This document shows positions 24,392 to 35,822 of a stretch of 64,000 bases of DNA, one piece after another; positions within the stretch are counted from its first letter, which is position 1, and each line of letters opens with the position of its first letter. Origin of the DNA: Euwallacea fornicatus (lineage: Eukaryota > Arthropoda > Insecta > Coleoptera > Curculionidae); the NCBI RefSeq assembly GCF_040115645.1, contig NC_089552.1, positions 496,001 through 560,000 on the forward strand, in the 5' to 3' direction. The translations under genes were made by a program, and so were the position numbers. The notes beneath the pieces were generated by a model. It searched no databases. It was not told the DNA's origin and saw only the letters and a program-made list of their open reading frames with translations.

Positions 24392-27300
24392 TCACTTAAA
24401 TCCTGATAATGGGTCAAAATCAGTTACTTGTTTATTTTCCAACTTCTTTATATTAGCCGTCTTAATTTCTCTAGTTTTCTTTTCTACTTTTGCATCTGAA
24501 ACTGAAAGGCACATATAACACAAAAACTCTGAAAAGGTTGTCCGAAAATCTTAAATACATTATTGAGAGTGGCTTACCAAGTTCTTTGCGGATAGATGAC
24601 GTATTTTTTGATGTCTTCGAGCCAAATAAATCTTCTTCGCTGCTTTCACCAGAGCTATCAAAGAGACTCGTTTTAGTACAATCAGTTTTCGGCAACTTCG
24701 GCTTACTGCTGCTGAATAATCCAGCGTCACTGTCAGAGTCGTCAGATTTGTCAGAGAAGAGCCTTGATGATGTCTGTTTCTCTGAGGGTGCTGGTTTTTC
24801 TACAGATGCAACGGTTTCTCTTTTGGGTACCTGTGGCTCCACTTGATTTTTTTTGTCAAAAATTGTGTCTTTCTCTTCATCTTTTGCAGCAGAAAGTTCA
24901 ATATTCTTTTCAGTCATTATCCTAGTTTAATGAGAGATTTGTTGACTAATAAAATAATAAAAAAGTTTATGACCAACCGATCTTTTAATTTTGCTGTTTC
25001 CTCTACACTACGATTTCCTAAATTCTCATTTGTAAAGAGATCTGACTCTTCATTCGGACTAGACGTTTTAGAAATGCTCCATGCTGGCACTTCTTTACTG
25101 ATCGTGGCTGTATTTGCTGCTTCGTGCCTAGCTCTTCTTGAAGGTCTCCGTTTTATTGGGACCCTTGCTCGATCCTAAGGTTAGATGTTTAAATTGTCGT
25201 TACAAATTTGCCTTTAATATTTAATTGCTTTCCGACAATTAATCGTGTACATTAGGAAACGCTTCTATTTAAATATATGGCTTAATTCGCGCATACTTAC
25301 TTTTGTAATACTATGTAGTATCTGCGTCCCCCCTAATTCATCAAAACTCGAATTCCCAAGCCCTTTTTTCGTAGAAATTTTTTCTTGTTTGGGTTTAGCC
25401 ATTGAACTAAGCCGGTTAGGGGCTGAGGTAGTCACATCTCTGGTTGGACTTAAAACCGGCGATTCGTCTAACTGGTCAAGAGAATTAGAAGTTCCCGTAA
25501 CAGGTCTACTATTAAAAACTGTTTTCCCTGGCAGCAGCGCTTTCACATTAATGTTAAGATTGTGCTTGAGTTTACCGGGGACTACTGCAAGGAGATAGCA
25601 CGAAGTAGAGAGACATTTAGATAAATGTGCATATATTCTGTGATTTTATCGAAATATGTATCAAATGAGGTTATTTGAACTTCGACTTGTACGTTAATGC
25701 CAACCATTACCATACCCGTTTTTGTAAATGCACTTCCGCCTTTTTTTTCTTCAGTATCACCACCAGCAGAGATAATTTTATTCTCCACGTTTGCGTTTAC
25801 TGAGATCTCATCTAGACTCTCTATATGAGGAATTCCTCCAGATTCGACCTTTTCCGGAAAAGGATCATATGAACTTGGTAGATCAAAGGATGAATCAGGT
25901 GACAACGGACTGGTAAGTGATGAATCATGGGCGAACGAGAGGTCTGTATCCAGTCTAAAAAGCAAACAAAATCAGTTCTGCAGAACAGAAATGTTATGAT
26001 TTAACTAATACGAGTCCATTTAAAAATTTAATTCGCTTTCTCTGGTCCGTATTCATTTTATCTAGATCTGGCAGAGTTAACCTTGAAAATAATCTAAAAC
26101 TTTACCTTGTTGAACTCGTTTTTTCAATTTGATTTCCCAGAAGGCTTGGAGGTGCTTCATCAAAAATGTTCGACTTTAACTGAGATGAATTAGTAACAAC
26201 TTGGTCAAAAATGCCCTCGGTCCACGACAGTCTATCGCTTTCAGCGCTATCATCTGATAAGGCTGCCCAATCCACCGGTGGAGGTGTTGGATCAAATAAA
26301 TTTATTGCTGGAGGACTTGAATCGCCTTATGAAGTTAAATAATTATTTAGTTGCAGGCTCTAAATGCTACGTTTGTAGAATAAATTGGTTCAGAATCGAA
26401 AATAATTTCTACTACGTACATCTGCCATGGGCAACGTACGAAAATAGTGATAGTGCAAAAGTTTGTAGAAAAATAACTCTAGAGCTCCTGTATATAACAG
26501 AAAGACTATAAAACAATTGTAATATAACTTACCTTTATAAGCAGTACTGTCGCTGATTCCTTGAATATTTATTTCACTTTCGCCTTCATCAATGAAATCT
26601 ACTTGATTTATTACATCTCGTTGTTGCTCAAAACTCAAAGTGCCCACATCTGCAGAGTCATGTTTCACATCTTTTAAAGTTTGTTCATTACTTAAACCTG
26701 TTTGACTGGCTCCAATGTTTCGCTCTTCAGCAAATAAATCATCATTCTTAGGTTCTACTAAGCCTGTTGATACATGTTCTTCCACAGGTTGTACAAGAAA
26801 TTTCTCAGAGTCTTTAAGACATTTCTCAGTGTTATCATTCTTTGGCTCCTTTGGTTTTTGGTTTAAATCATCAAAATGATTTGGCGTCTCAAGATCATCA
26901 ATCTTTTCTGATTTTATTTCATGCTCTGCATCCACTTCCTTTTTGGAAAGGCCTGAAAAAAGGTCTTTCTCTTCTTTTAGTATGTCGTCATCCTCCTCAT
27001 CATGATCATCGAATAAACTGATTTTCTTGACTACTGGGTGAGAGCCTTTTTGGATTGAGCATGGTTTAAAATCTGTGTTTTCTTGCGGTGTAAAATCATC
27101 ATCTAAACCTTCAAATATTCCAGAATGTCCTTTGCTTGAGTTTTCGGTGGATTTATATTTCAAAGAATCTTTTTTTGAAGAAAATATTTCATCAGTATCT
27201 GAAGAATCAGAAGAGTCATCAAATAAACTTATCTTCTTAATGGAGTTTTTCAGTATTCCGCTTTGAGGTTCAATGGTTTTGATACTTTCTGTTTTTGGTG

Positions 27301-29887
27301 GCAACTTATCTGCTGATGGTAATTCGGGTTTAGCAGAGGTTATATAATCATTTTCAGAAGCATCAGAAAAATCATCGAACAAGTTTGTTTTCCTAATTGT
27401 TGTTTTCTGAGATGTCTTACTTTGAGATACAATATTTTTTCCCTTTTCTGGTTTTGGTGATAGTTTACCCTTCACTTGCAATTCAGGTTTAACAGGTTTT
27501 ACATCTTCGGTTTCAGAAGAATCAGAAGAATCGTCAAATAAACTTACTTTCTTAATAGATTGTTTAGGGATTACATTTTGAGATTTGAAATTTTCGCTAT
27601 TTTCTGTTTTCGTTGATAACTCGTCCTCTTTCAGTGGCGATTGAAATTTCACAGGTTTTTCACCAAAAATATCGGTGTTTTCCCCAAAAATCGATACACC
27701 TCCAATGGGTATCTAAACAGAAAATAATTACTAGAAATTACAGAAATAAATTATTATCTACCCTTCTATTGGGTTGCGTTTCCTTCTTTGGACTAATGCC
27801 AGGTGGCTGATCAGCTAAAAATGGAATAGTGCTTTTCGACGGTGGTAAATATGGATTCGTGTGAACTGCTGAGCTTTGCAACTTCCTCCTCTCTGTAACT
27901 GCTAGCATGTCTTCTTCGCTAGAACTTCGCGAATCGCTGAACAAGCCTTTAGAAACTTTGACCTGCTATTACAAATTACCATAATGTAGCCGAAGATAAA
28001 CACTAAAATATACGAACTTTTTTTGAGAAACTGGGGGTGACATCTGATGATTTTTGGTCATCTGAAAACTTTTGAGTTGGTTTGCTAGTGGTACCCCAAA
28101 GAAGTGAATCGTTCTCGGAGAAAAGATCGCTGTCGTCTCCAAATAAACTTTGCTGTACTGGTTTCGGTAGAATACTTTTGTTGAGATCCTCCAGTGGCGG
28201 CGGTTGATCAGAGAATAAACTTTCTGCGTTAAATCAAAAACCATGTAGTTTGATGATACGAATACAAGATAATATAATCGAGGCTCAAACTCACTATTAT
28301 GGTTGTAGGTAGATATCCACGAAAAAAAGTGAGGCATTATAAATGAATTTTCAAATACCAATAACACGTACCATAGTTTGATAGTTTCTGTCTGGGTTTC
28401 GATTGAGAATCTGAAGTGGTGTCCTCATTTGTTTGTTTTGATGTTATTACATCACCAAGTTTAGAAGCCAACTGTTCGGCAAACTGCTCTTTTGATATTG
28501 GAACCTATATAGGAAAAATAAGAATAACCTGAACTATCTTGATTTATTGGCGAATCCAACTTAATAAGGATTTAGAGAAACAATAAATCATATTTAGATA
28601 AACGAGATATAACACCTTTTATAATATATCTGTGCCATCTTCCATGTCTTACCTTATTTGACACTGAGGTACTTGTCTCGGAACCGTCATTGTAAGAATA
28701 AAGGTCATCTCTTTTGAAACCTTCTGCATTACTCAAGGACGAACTCGCAATGGGATCAGAAGTTCGACTAGTGAAATCTAGTTCCGAACTTGTTTCCGAA
28801 TCCTTAAAAGCCAAAGTGTCTTAGGTGAAATTTATGAAATTATTCATAGCTATACTTATAGTATAATAACCCATAAATGATGAGCATATCTTACCAATGC
28901 CTTATTCTTTGGCAAGTACGTTTCTGAATCGCTACTACTATATACGTCTTCTTGGTCCGGTTCAGATTCAGATTCATCTGAAATTAGCAGCCCTATGTGC
29001 TGCTTCTTAACCCAATTGTCAGATCCAACGAGGTATGGTAATGGCCTGTCCATGTAGGGATCTTTGGGTTGAAGAACATAACTAAAAAAACAGCCTAACA
29101 CAAATGCAATATGGTTTTTATAGAAAGTACCCCTTTTCATTGGATTCTCCCTCACTATCGCTTACATCAACTTCAATCTTATCATAATACTTATCTACCA
29201 CCTTAAAACCATTTAATATTGCATGTTTTAAAACATTCTGTTTTAGCTCTTCAGTAGGTTCCTTTGAAGGGACCTGAAATGAGTTTAAATATATTATTTT
29301 AAGAATAAATAAAATTTTTAAGTGGTACAGTTATCAAAGATTTTATCTAACACGAAATTAAAATTTTAAAAATCAAAGCTTTGTTGGACCTCCCTGTATT
29401 TTCTTACAATTTTAACTTAGTTTGCAGCAAATAAACACTAAAATAACCTTATCTGATTCAATTTCAGTGGTTTCATCATCTTCATATACTCTATTCTCGA
29501 TGAACTTCAAGTTTCTCAATCCATGAAATTCGTTTTTTGTAATATCAACCTTCAAACCCACAAGCTCGAGGTTATTTGCCAAGTTATCAACTTTTGTATT
29601 TAGCAAATTTATTTCCAACAAAAGACCCTGGAATAAAAAATTGCTGACTTCAAACTGTAGTCTGAAGAAGGAAGATAATTAAATATTATAGTAATAAATT
29701 GCAAAAGAAAAATGATCAATAGTATAGTGGATTAGGAATTTAATAACAAATGCTAATGTATTTCATTTCTACCTACTTGTGAAAAATTTTTTAATCTATT
29801 TAATATTGCCACATCCCCTGCGAGTGACCAGTTCCCTGCACTGGCAATCACTTGCTCTGTTGACCATTCATCAGTATCCTCTGACAT
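24392..29887 (-). CDS. WASHC2: WASH complex subunit 2 (FAM21)
   Basis: FAM21 anchors the WASH actin-nucleating complex on endosomes by binding retromer (VPS35) and capping protein. The start, ATG 29887, opens MSEDTDEWSTEQVIA, then NWSLAGDVAILNRL and KFIENRVYEDDE. These match the conserved N-terminal head that joins the WASH core. PKDPYMDRPLPYLVGS (about 29010-29080) is diagnostic. A long acidic tail follows with repeats of the LF-acidic type, such as KVSLFDDSSDSSETED, KISLFDDSSDSSDTDE and TNLFDDFSDAS (26390-27652), which bind retromer in the family. Near 25100-25320 lie LHSITKDRARVPIKRRPS, matching the capping-protein-interaction region, and upstream GKLKHNLNINVKALLPG. The stop is TGA 24392-24394 after DFDPLSGFK. 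There are more than ten exons; exact inner borders were not all fixed. Direct neighbour of TBC1D10, tail to tail. Confidence 0.95.
26950..27660 (-). repeat. Repeated LF-acidic (LFDDSSDSS) retromer-binding motifs in FAM21
   Basis: Within one large exon the translated motif (K/T)(K/V/N)xSLFDDSSDSS-(acidic) recurs at least four times at roughly 70-residue spacing, with linkers rich in Lys, Pro and Ser. In characterised FAM21 proteins such LF motifs bind VPS35 and several act in parallel for avidity. The near identity of the copies suggests internal duplication. Confidence 0.85.
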
Positions 29888-30911
29888 GTTAATATTATCT
29901 ATGAATACAATTTAAAACACTTTGTTAGCAAGACACCCAGCTATTTGGTAATTTACAGTAATTCCAATTGTACAGAACACTTTCAAAACCTGGTTTAAAA
30001 CATTCAGAACGATCCTGTACAGTGACCTGAAGTCTACTGTGGCTCTGGACACATTGTCAGCTGTCTTATATACTCAATTTCAAATGATATGTTGATGCTT
30101 AAACAGGCATTTTTCACACTAATTCTTAGTCAAATTGCAGGTCCTCTCCTCTTAGCCCTCAGGCCTAGATAAGTGATTTCTGGGAATTTTCTACCTCCAC
30201 TAGAAGTTGTATATTAAGATTACAAGTTTAGGTGTACCTTGCTGGTAGCTATGAAGCCCAACTGACGTATTTCTTTAGTTACTGCTTTAATTAACTGCAA
30301 CTTTATTCTTTATCGTATAATAAATAAATCGACAAGAACAATCCACCTAACTTTTAAGATCAAAACAAATATTTTTAGGGTTATGAAATTACACGGTTGC
30401 CAGCTACATGGCAACACAGCAATTGTTCTATCTCTTTCTAATCTATGTAACATGGCAACGTACAATAAAGATATGTAAATGATCTAATCTGATCTGATAT
30501 TTTCTGTCTTTCTTACGAACTGACTTGCGTTACTCTGATGACCTACTTCCGTTCTTCCCCTTTTAAGGTCATCAACCCCCGACACTGATACCTGTTTATA
30601 CCTAGAATGTCTGGAATGTGCCTATAACCAGTTTTTGTGCTCATCATTTTTTGTTACAATAAGTTTATAAACTGCGGTTCAGCAGGCAGTAAAAGAATTT
30701 AGCAAAAAACAGTTAAAGTCTTCGTTTTTATGATTTAGGCGGAAAGGCACGCTTGGGGGTAACTGAGCAAATGGCACGAATTTGCCAAATTACCTTCTCT
30801 TTTGTCGATATAGGGGCAAAAGTAAAGGAATCAACTTTTGCTGTGTATTTTTACTCAACAATTAATTTTTTATTTCTTACTTACGCCTACAAAAAAAAAT
30901 CTCACTAACGT
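29888..30911. other. Spacer between FAM21 and the homeobox gene
   Basis: Both flanking genes are on the minus strand. The stretch should carry the FAM21 promoter and the homeobox 3' UTR. AT-rich; no supported gene or RNA seen. Confidence 0.5.
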
Positions 30912-32956
30912 TCATTCAATAGCGTTGCTGCAAGCTCCGACAACCCCTTCCTCTCGGGGCTTCAACGTCAACAAATCAGAGTCTATGGATATGTCCTCCT
31001 GATTACTAATGCAGTCGGAGATATGCAGCGCCATACAGTCCTCTTCCATTTCTGAGAGCAGTACGTTCCTCGTCTTCTCCATCGAATCTTCCAAGTTTTC
31101 CGCTATGGATATCAAATGAGTATCGATATTCTCCATCGAATTTTCCATGTGGCAATGATTCTGGGAACCAGTTTTATTATCAAAGTTGTCCATTGATGAA
31201 TTATTACAATCTAATAGATTCTCCATAGAAATGGTTATGGTGGGGCTTTCCATAGGGCATTTGTTCAAGGCAGTGGTGTGGTCGATGTTTGCAAGTCTGT
31301 TGCTGGAAGGTGAGAAAAATTACATCGAGAGAAAAGCAGAAAGTTCTTCAAGAAACTCATGGAAATTCGCCCAAACGATGCGTCGCCCAATCATCACTGA
31401 CTCACTTTTGTAGTGTGGTACTTACTGTAGATTAGTCTCTTGAGTTCCTACGAGTTGGTGCTGATGCGGGCCAGTGCAGGCGATATCTGTGTAAGTGATC
31501 GGAATGGGTTGCACCGGATTCGGCCAGGTCAAACCCATCAACAAGCTTTGTGAATTGTCGATCGGGGTGAAACTCAAAAGGGGCGAGTGTGTCTGCTGAT
31601 TGTCTGAAATTATCAAGGGGGGGATATGGTTGCTCCTTATCATAATTGCGCGTGCGTTATCACAAGTGATTCGGTTGTGATCTGAAACTTTAAGGAAACG
31701 CCCTCTGGCAGCCCCTCTGAATCCTACCTGATGACAGCTGCATTGACAGCTCCTGAGGCCCAGTCACTTGCGTATGTTCCATGGATTTAGCGAAGTATTT
31801 CTCCTGCTTTCTCCATTTGGCTCTTCGGTTTTGAAACCAAACCTGCACGCGCGCCTCCGTCAAGTCAATCCTGAGGGCCAGTTCCTCGCGGAAGAATACA
31901 TCAGGATAATGAGTTTTGTGGAAGGCACGTTCCAATTCTTCAAGTTGGTAATTCGAGAACGTCGTTCTGGCAATTAAATGATATTGATCGATAATAATTA
32001 TTGATTAATAGAGAGTAATTGATCGAAACCGTAAGGAATTGTCTGATTTCGGAGAGTTGGTGTTATTAAGGCGACCTCTAAATGCGGGGTCCGCTCTAAT
32101 AAAACCAACCTGAATGAATAGGTGGATCTTAACACACGAGAATAGAATATTCTATAAATTCGAAGGCTTACCTGTACCTTCTTTGTTTGCGTTTAGAGTT
32201 CGAGCTGCCGGGATTTTCGGCCTGGTTTCGAAGATCGCCAAAGGCGTCCGAGAATCCTAGAAAATATATATATTTTTTGACTTTAGCAATTTCCCCTCCC
32301 GTCCCTCGCGATCGAGGCCGAGATCGCTGTCCCTCGACCCTGCAATTTGGGTTTTAAACGCGTCATTAATTAGCTGCAGCGATCTCAGCGGAACTGCCTT
32401 AAAGCGGAGCAGTCCTCGAGGAATTACCCTCAATTAACAATCAGGCTGATTAAGTCCGATCCTGTAGGACTCATCGAGAAAAATTCGCGAATTTTAAGGA
32501 ATTAAGAAGAGTCCTGAAGCAGGGTAGGGAGGCCAAATGCCGGTTGTGGCCGAATCGAGGTTTGCGTGCGTGTACCGTACCTGAGGCCGAATGGAAAATT
32601 AAATTATGGCTCGTGGGCTTTATTCAATTTATATTTAATTTAATAAAACCTCTCAGAGTTCCTCATGTCGCGTAAGTAATTTAATTACCGCCAATTAAAG
32701 GGACACGCAGCTTTAAGCCACATTTGTTTGGGACTCAAAGTTTGATCGGCAAAATACTTAGTCGCTTTCCTACAGGCCTAATTTCGGTTCGGTCGGTAAA
32801 ACGACGTCCACAAGAGGATTGAGACTTACCGTATTTCTCAGGATCATCCGTGCCCTCGGCCTCTTCGCTGAGGCCTCCGAGGAGGCCAGTTATGGTATAC
32901 GAACCCTGATTTTCCAATTCACCTTCAACGGTTTGCTCGGGCAGATTACTGTTCAT
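30912..32956 (-). CDS. Paired-like Q50 homeobox transcription factor (Pph13/aristaless-like)
   Basis: Nuclear DNA-binding regulator. Exon 1 starts at ATG 32956 (MNSNLPEQTVEGEL) and ends near 32832. Exon 2 (about 32258-32173) ends in SKRKQRRYR. Exon 3 (about 31973-31729) encodes the rest of the homeodomain: TTFSNYQLEELERAFHK, THYPDVFFREELALRIDL, and helix 3 VQVWFQNRRAKWRKQEK with Gln at position 50. Exons 4-5 give a Ser/Gln/Pro-rich tail and a last exon with repeated SMEN/SMDN units, ending CSNAIE at TGA 30912-30914. There is no paired domain and no OAR motif that I can see. KQRRYRTTF and PDVFFREELA-RIDLTEARVQ most resemble Drosophila Pph13, a photoreceptor regulator, but aristaless-like relatives are close, so orthology is left open. 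All phases fit. Confidence 0.9.
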
Positions 32957-33876
32957 TTGATACTAATTAATTAGGTGCTAAAATATCAAATACTAAGATG
33001 ATCAGTTGGCGTTTGCGGTTATCTTAGAGTGCTTGTTCTATCTGGTTTATCCATCACCTACTTGCTTCGATTTATCTATCTTTTGTCCTCACTTTACTAA
33101 CTCGAATAACTGTCCTGAAAGTCGACTTTTAATGGTCATTATGTCATAGTGTAGATAACTGGACACACTGTTCGGATAACGTTATGTGCAAATTCAGGAA
33201 CTGAATAAGGTGCTTATAGATGAAGCCTTCGAAATGCTTTTATACACGAGAGATATTAACTATTTTTAAAGAGCTTTCCAGTGAATTTTCTACGATTTCC
33301 CAGCTAAAAGCTAAAGCATTATGCGAACTGTTTGTTTTAATTTAAATGACGCTTATTATTTAAATATCAAATCGCGCTATTTAACTCATTGTCCCACTGA
33401 ATTGCTGGACGAAATCTGCGGGACAAACCCACTTGTGGCTGAATTTCGAAGCGCAATATTCGATATGCGTACATATACAGGGTGGTCTAGGAGACAACGG
33501 CATTCCAGAATTCTGGTTTCAAACAATTTTTTCTTGTATTTCTGCGTTCTTTATTCGTGCAGTTTAGACAGCTCTTCTACGCGAAACTGATACGCCCATG
33601 GTTTCCTTACTTTATCGGGAAAGTCAGAGGGGATTTTGATCTTAGATTTTTGCACAGAATTTCGGAGATCAAAAGCTTTTAATGTCAATTAACGCGTTTC
33701 CTAATTATGTCGCTAAAGAGGAGCTTAACGACTTGCTATTGGAAGAATAAAAGTGCGTAAATGTTTCTGAATGCGTTAAGAAACTGTCCCAAAAACGTAT
33801 CCAAAAAACCTTTATAGGACTTAACGTTTTTAGCTAGGAGAGGTTGCTTTGGTGTGTAACTAGAAATTCCACGTTT
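32957..33876. other. Homeobox upstream region and AMT 3' flank, with a solo CAGGGTG repeat end
   Basis: Both neighbours lie on the minus strand, so the left part holds the homeobox promoter and the right part the AMT 3' UTR. The motif tatacagggtgg sits at 33474-33485 with no inverse partner nearby. No supported gene. Confidence 0.45.
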
Positions 33877-35822
33877 TTAATTAGCTTTCGGTTTATTGTA
33901 ATATTTCGCTTTCACAAACGGCATCTTCGTGACGATTCCCTCGAAAGTCTTGTTTCGTATCTTTAAACCCACCTTCGTGCCCACCTTGCTGAACTCCGTA
34001 GGGACATATCCCATGCTTATATTGAGGTTCAAAGTGGGCGAAGGGCAGCCTGAAGTTACTTCTCCGATAACGTTACCACGTTCGTCCAATATCTCCGCTC
34101 CATGTCTCGCGGGGGGGCCTAAAGTTGACGTCACGCCCACGCGCTTTATTTTTGAGCTGAAATAAGCGAGATCGGGCTCCTTTGAGCATCATCCAAAAAT
34201 GACCCTTTTGTTAATATACCCTTCTTTAATTTGCTGCAAAATTTTCGAAGCTCCGGGAAAGTTTTGTTGTTCTCTCCGTCGTTTCGCTACCAGCCATGTC
34301 AAAGCGCCTTCTATGGGTGTGGTATTGGCGTTCAGGTCACTTCCATAAAGGCACAGTCCAGCTTCCAATCTACGGCATAGATGCTGTTGATAATGTGAAG
34401 CCTAACAGCATTTAAAATAGGCAGATGTTTCGCATCAGCTGTGAATCATCGGTTTAGCCATTATCACCTTGATGCTATTGGGTCTCGCCTTTTGTGCATA
34501 GAACGGCAAAGCAAAAGCGAAAAAATCGTCAAAATTGTGAGTTTTAGTGGAAATATATGGACAAATGGTATTTTTAATCAAAGTTGTTTACACGTATACC
34601 TCAAAGAATCTCGTGCCCCCAAACCCGCCAGCTTTACCTCTCCATCTTCCAAGAGCAAAGTTACTATCTTTTCCACATGTCTAGAGTCAATCGATAATTC
34701 AAAACCGTCTTCGCCAGTATAACCGCATCTACAAATAAAAAATATATATAAAAAATATTAATTCAAAAATAAAATTTTAATAAAATTTTATTAAATTTAA
34801 TTTCAAAATAAAATTAATTAATTTAAAAACTTTATATTTTTTAATTCGATTGAAAAATAAATCGCTTCTCCAGTTTTACCTGGTAATTCTATATTGAGTA
34901 TCTGCTACATTTGTAACGATGCTGTTCATGAAGTACAAGGTAGACAAATCAATATTCGTCAATTTCTGAAGGGCCGCCGCTGCCCCGGGCCCCTGAAGCG
35001 CCACCAGCGATCGAGCGTTTGGTTTTAAGAATTTAATGTTTATGTCTGAGTCTGGCTTATGTAGTTTCTTATAGTTAGCCTGAAATGGAATGGTACTCCT
35101 TACAAGCGCCAAATGGGGCACAGTTTTTGAATTTTTACCAAACCACTCAACATAATTCCTTGGTCCTGGTCCTTCATTGCTGCATTTGAGACGACATAGA
35201 TAAACTCTTCGTTTACCTTTGTGACGATTAGATCGTCCAAAATTCCTCCTTTTTCGTTGGTGAATACAGTCAGAGTGGCGTTGTTTTCCTTAAGCCCTTG
35301 AATATCGGCTGTGCATAACGTTTCTATGTATTCGACGCAGTTTTTGCCTAATTAAAATCAATTACAATTTATTAAAAATAAATTATAAAAAATATAAAAA
35401 TATATAAAATATATAAAAAATATATAAAAAATATATAAAAAATATAAAATATATAAAAATATAAAAAATATAAAAATATATAAAAAATATAAAATATATA
35501 AAAAATATAAAAATATATAAAAAATATAAAAATATAAAAAATTTGAATTTTATTTACCTGTAATTTCAGTTTGTAACATATGAGAAACATCGAAAACACT
35601 GGCAGATTTCCTTGTGAAAAGATGCGAGTTAATTATTGATTGATCACTATACTGCACTGGTAATATAAATCCTCCAAAGTTCACCATTTTCCCCCCATGT
35701 TTCACATGAAAATCGTATAGAGTGGTGGTCTCCCCTGATGGGTGCGTTGAATAGGCCAGAACTTGAAGGATATTCTTCCAAGAATTGAAAGGGTTCGTTA
35801 ACAGCTTTCTTGGTGAAAACAT
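33877..35822 (-). CDS. AMT: Aminomethyltransferase, glycine cleavage system T protein (mitochondrial)
   Basis: The T protein takes the aminomethyl group from lipoylated H protein, passes the methylene group to tetrahydrofolate and releases ammonia, in the mitochondrial matrix. ATG 35822 opens MFSPRKLLTNPF, a basic, Ser/Leu-containing leader fit for mitochondrial import. Then come TTTLYDFHVKHGGKMVNFGG, SVFDVSHMLQ, VVSNAAMKDQDQ, SLVALQGPGAAAALQ, ITRCGYTGEDGFELS (folate region), LGARDSLRLEAGLCLYGSDL, and the C-terminal VTSGCPSPTL...MGYVP and KMPFVKAKYYN. The conserved Asp of SVFDVSH and the GARDSLRLEAG segment are intact. Two internal introns are tiny: 35080-35138 (59 bp) and 34157-34219 (63 bp). 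Without removing them the frame is broken, which can look like a pseudogene, but the spliced product aligns throughout. Length about 400 residues, as usual. Confidence 0.95.
35370..35552. repeat. A/T-only minisatellite in an AMT intron
   Basis: About 180 bases contain almost only A and T, built from irregular repeats of units such as atataaaaa and atataaaatat. It lies in the intron after the SVFDVSH exon of AMT. On the minus strand it gives a spurious Phe/Tyr/Ile open frame. It probably arose by slippage and may vary in length between individuals. Confidence 0.85.

Noticed and set aside
24490..24846. 118-codon plus-strand frame near the FAM21 3' end
   Set aside because: Mirror image of the acidic FAM21 coding sequence; the sense strand matches the family.
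34157..35138. Apparent stops and frameshifts in AMT suggesting a pseudogene
   Set aside because: They disappear when the two GT-AG introns of 59 and 63 bp are removed; the spliced protein aligns throughout.
35372..35599. Minus-strand frame rich in Phe, Ile and Tyr
   Set aside because: It is a translation of the A/T minisatellite and not a protein.
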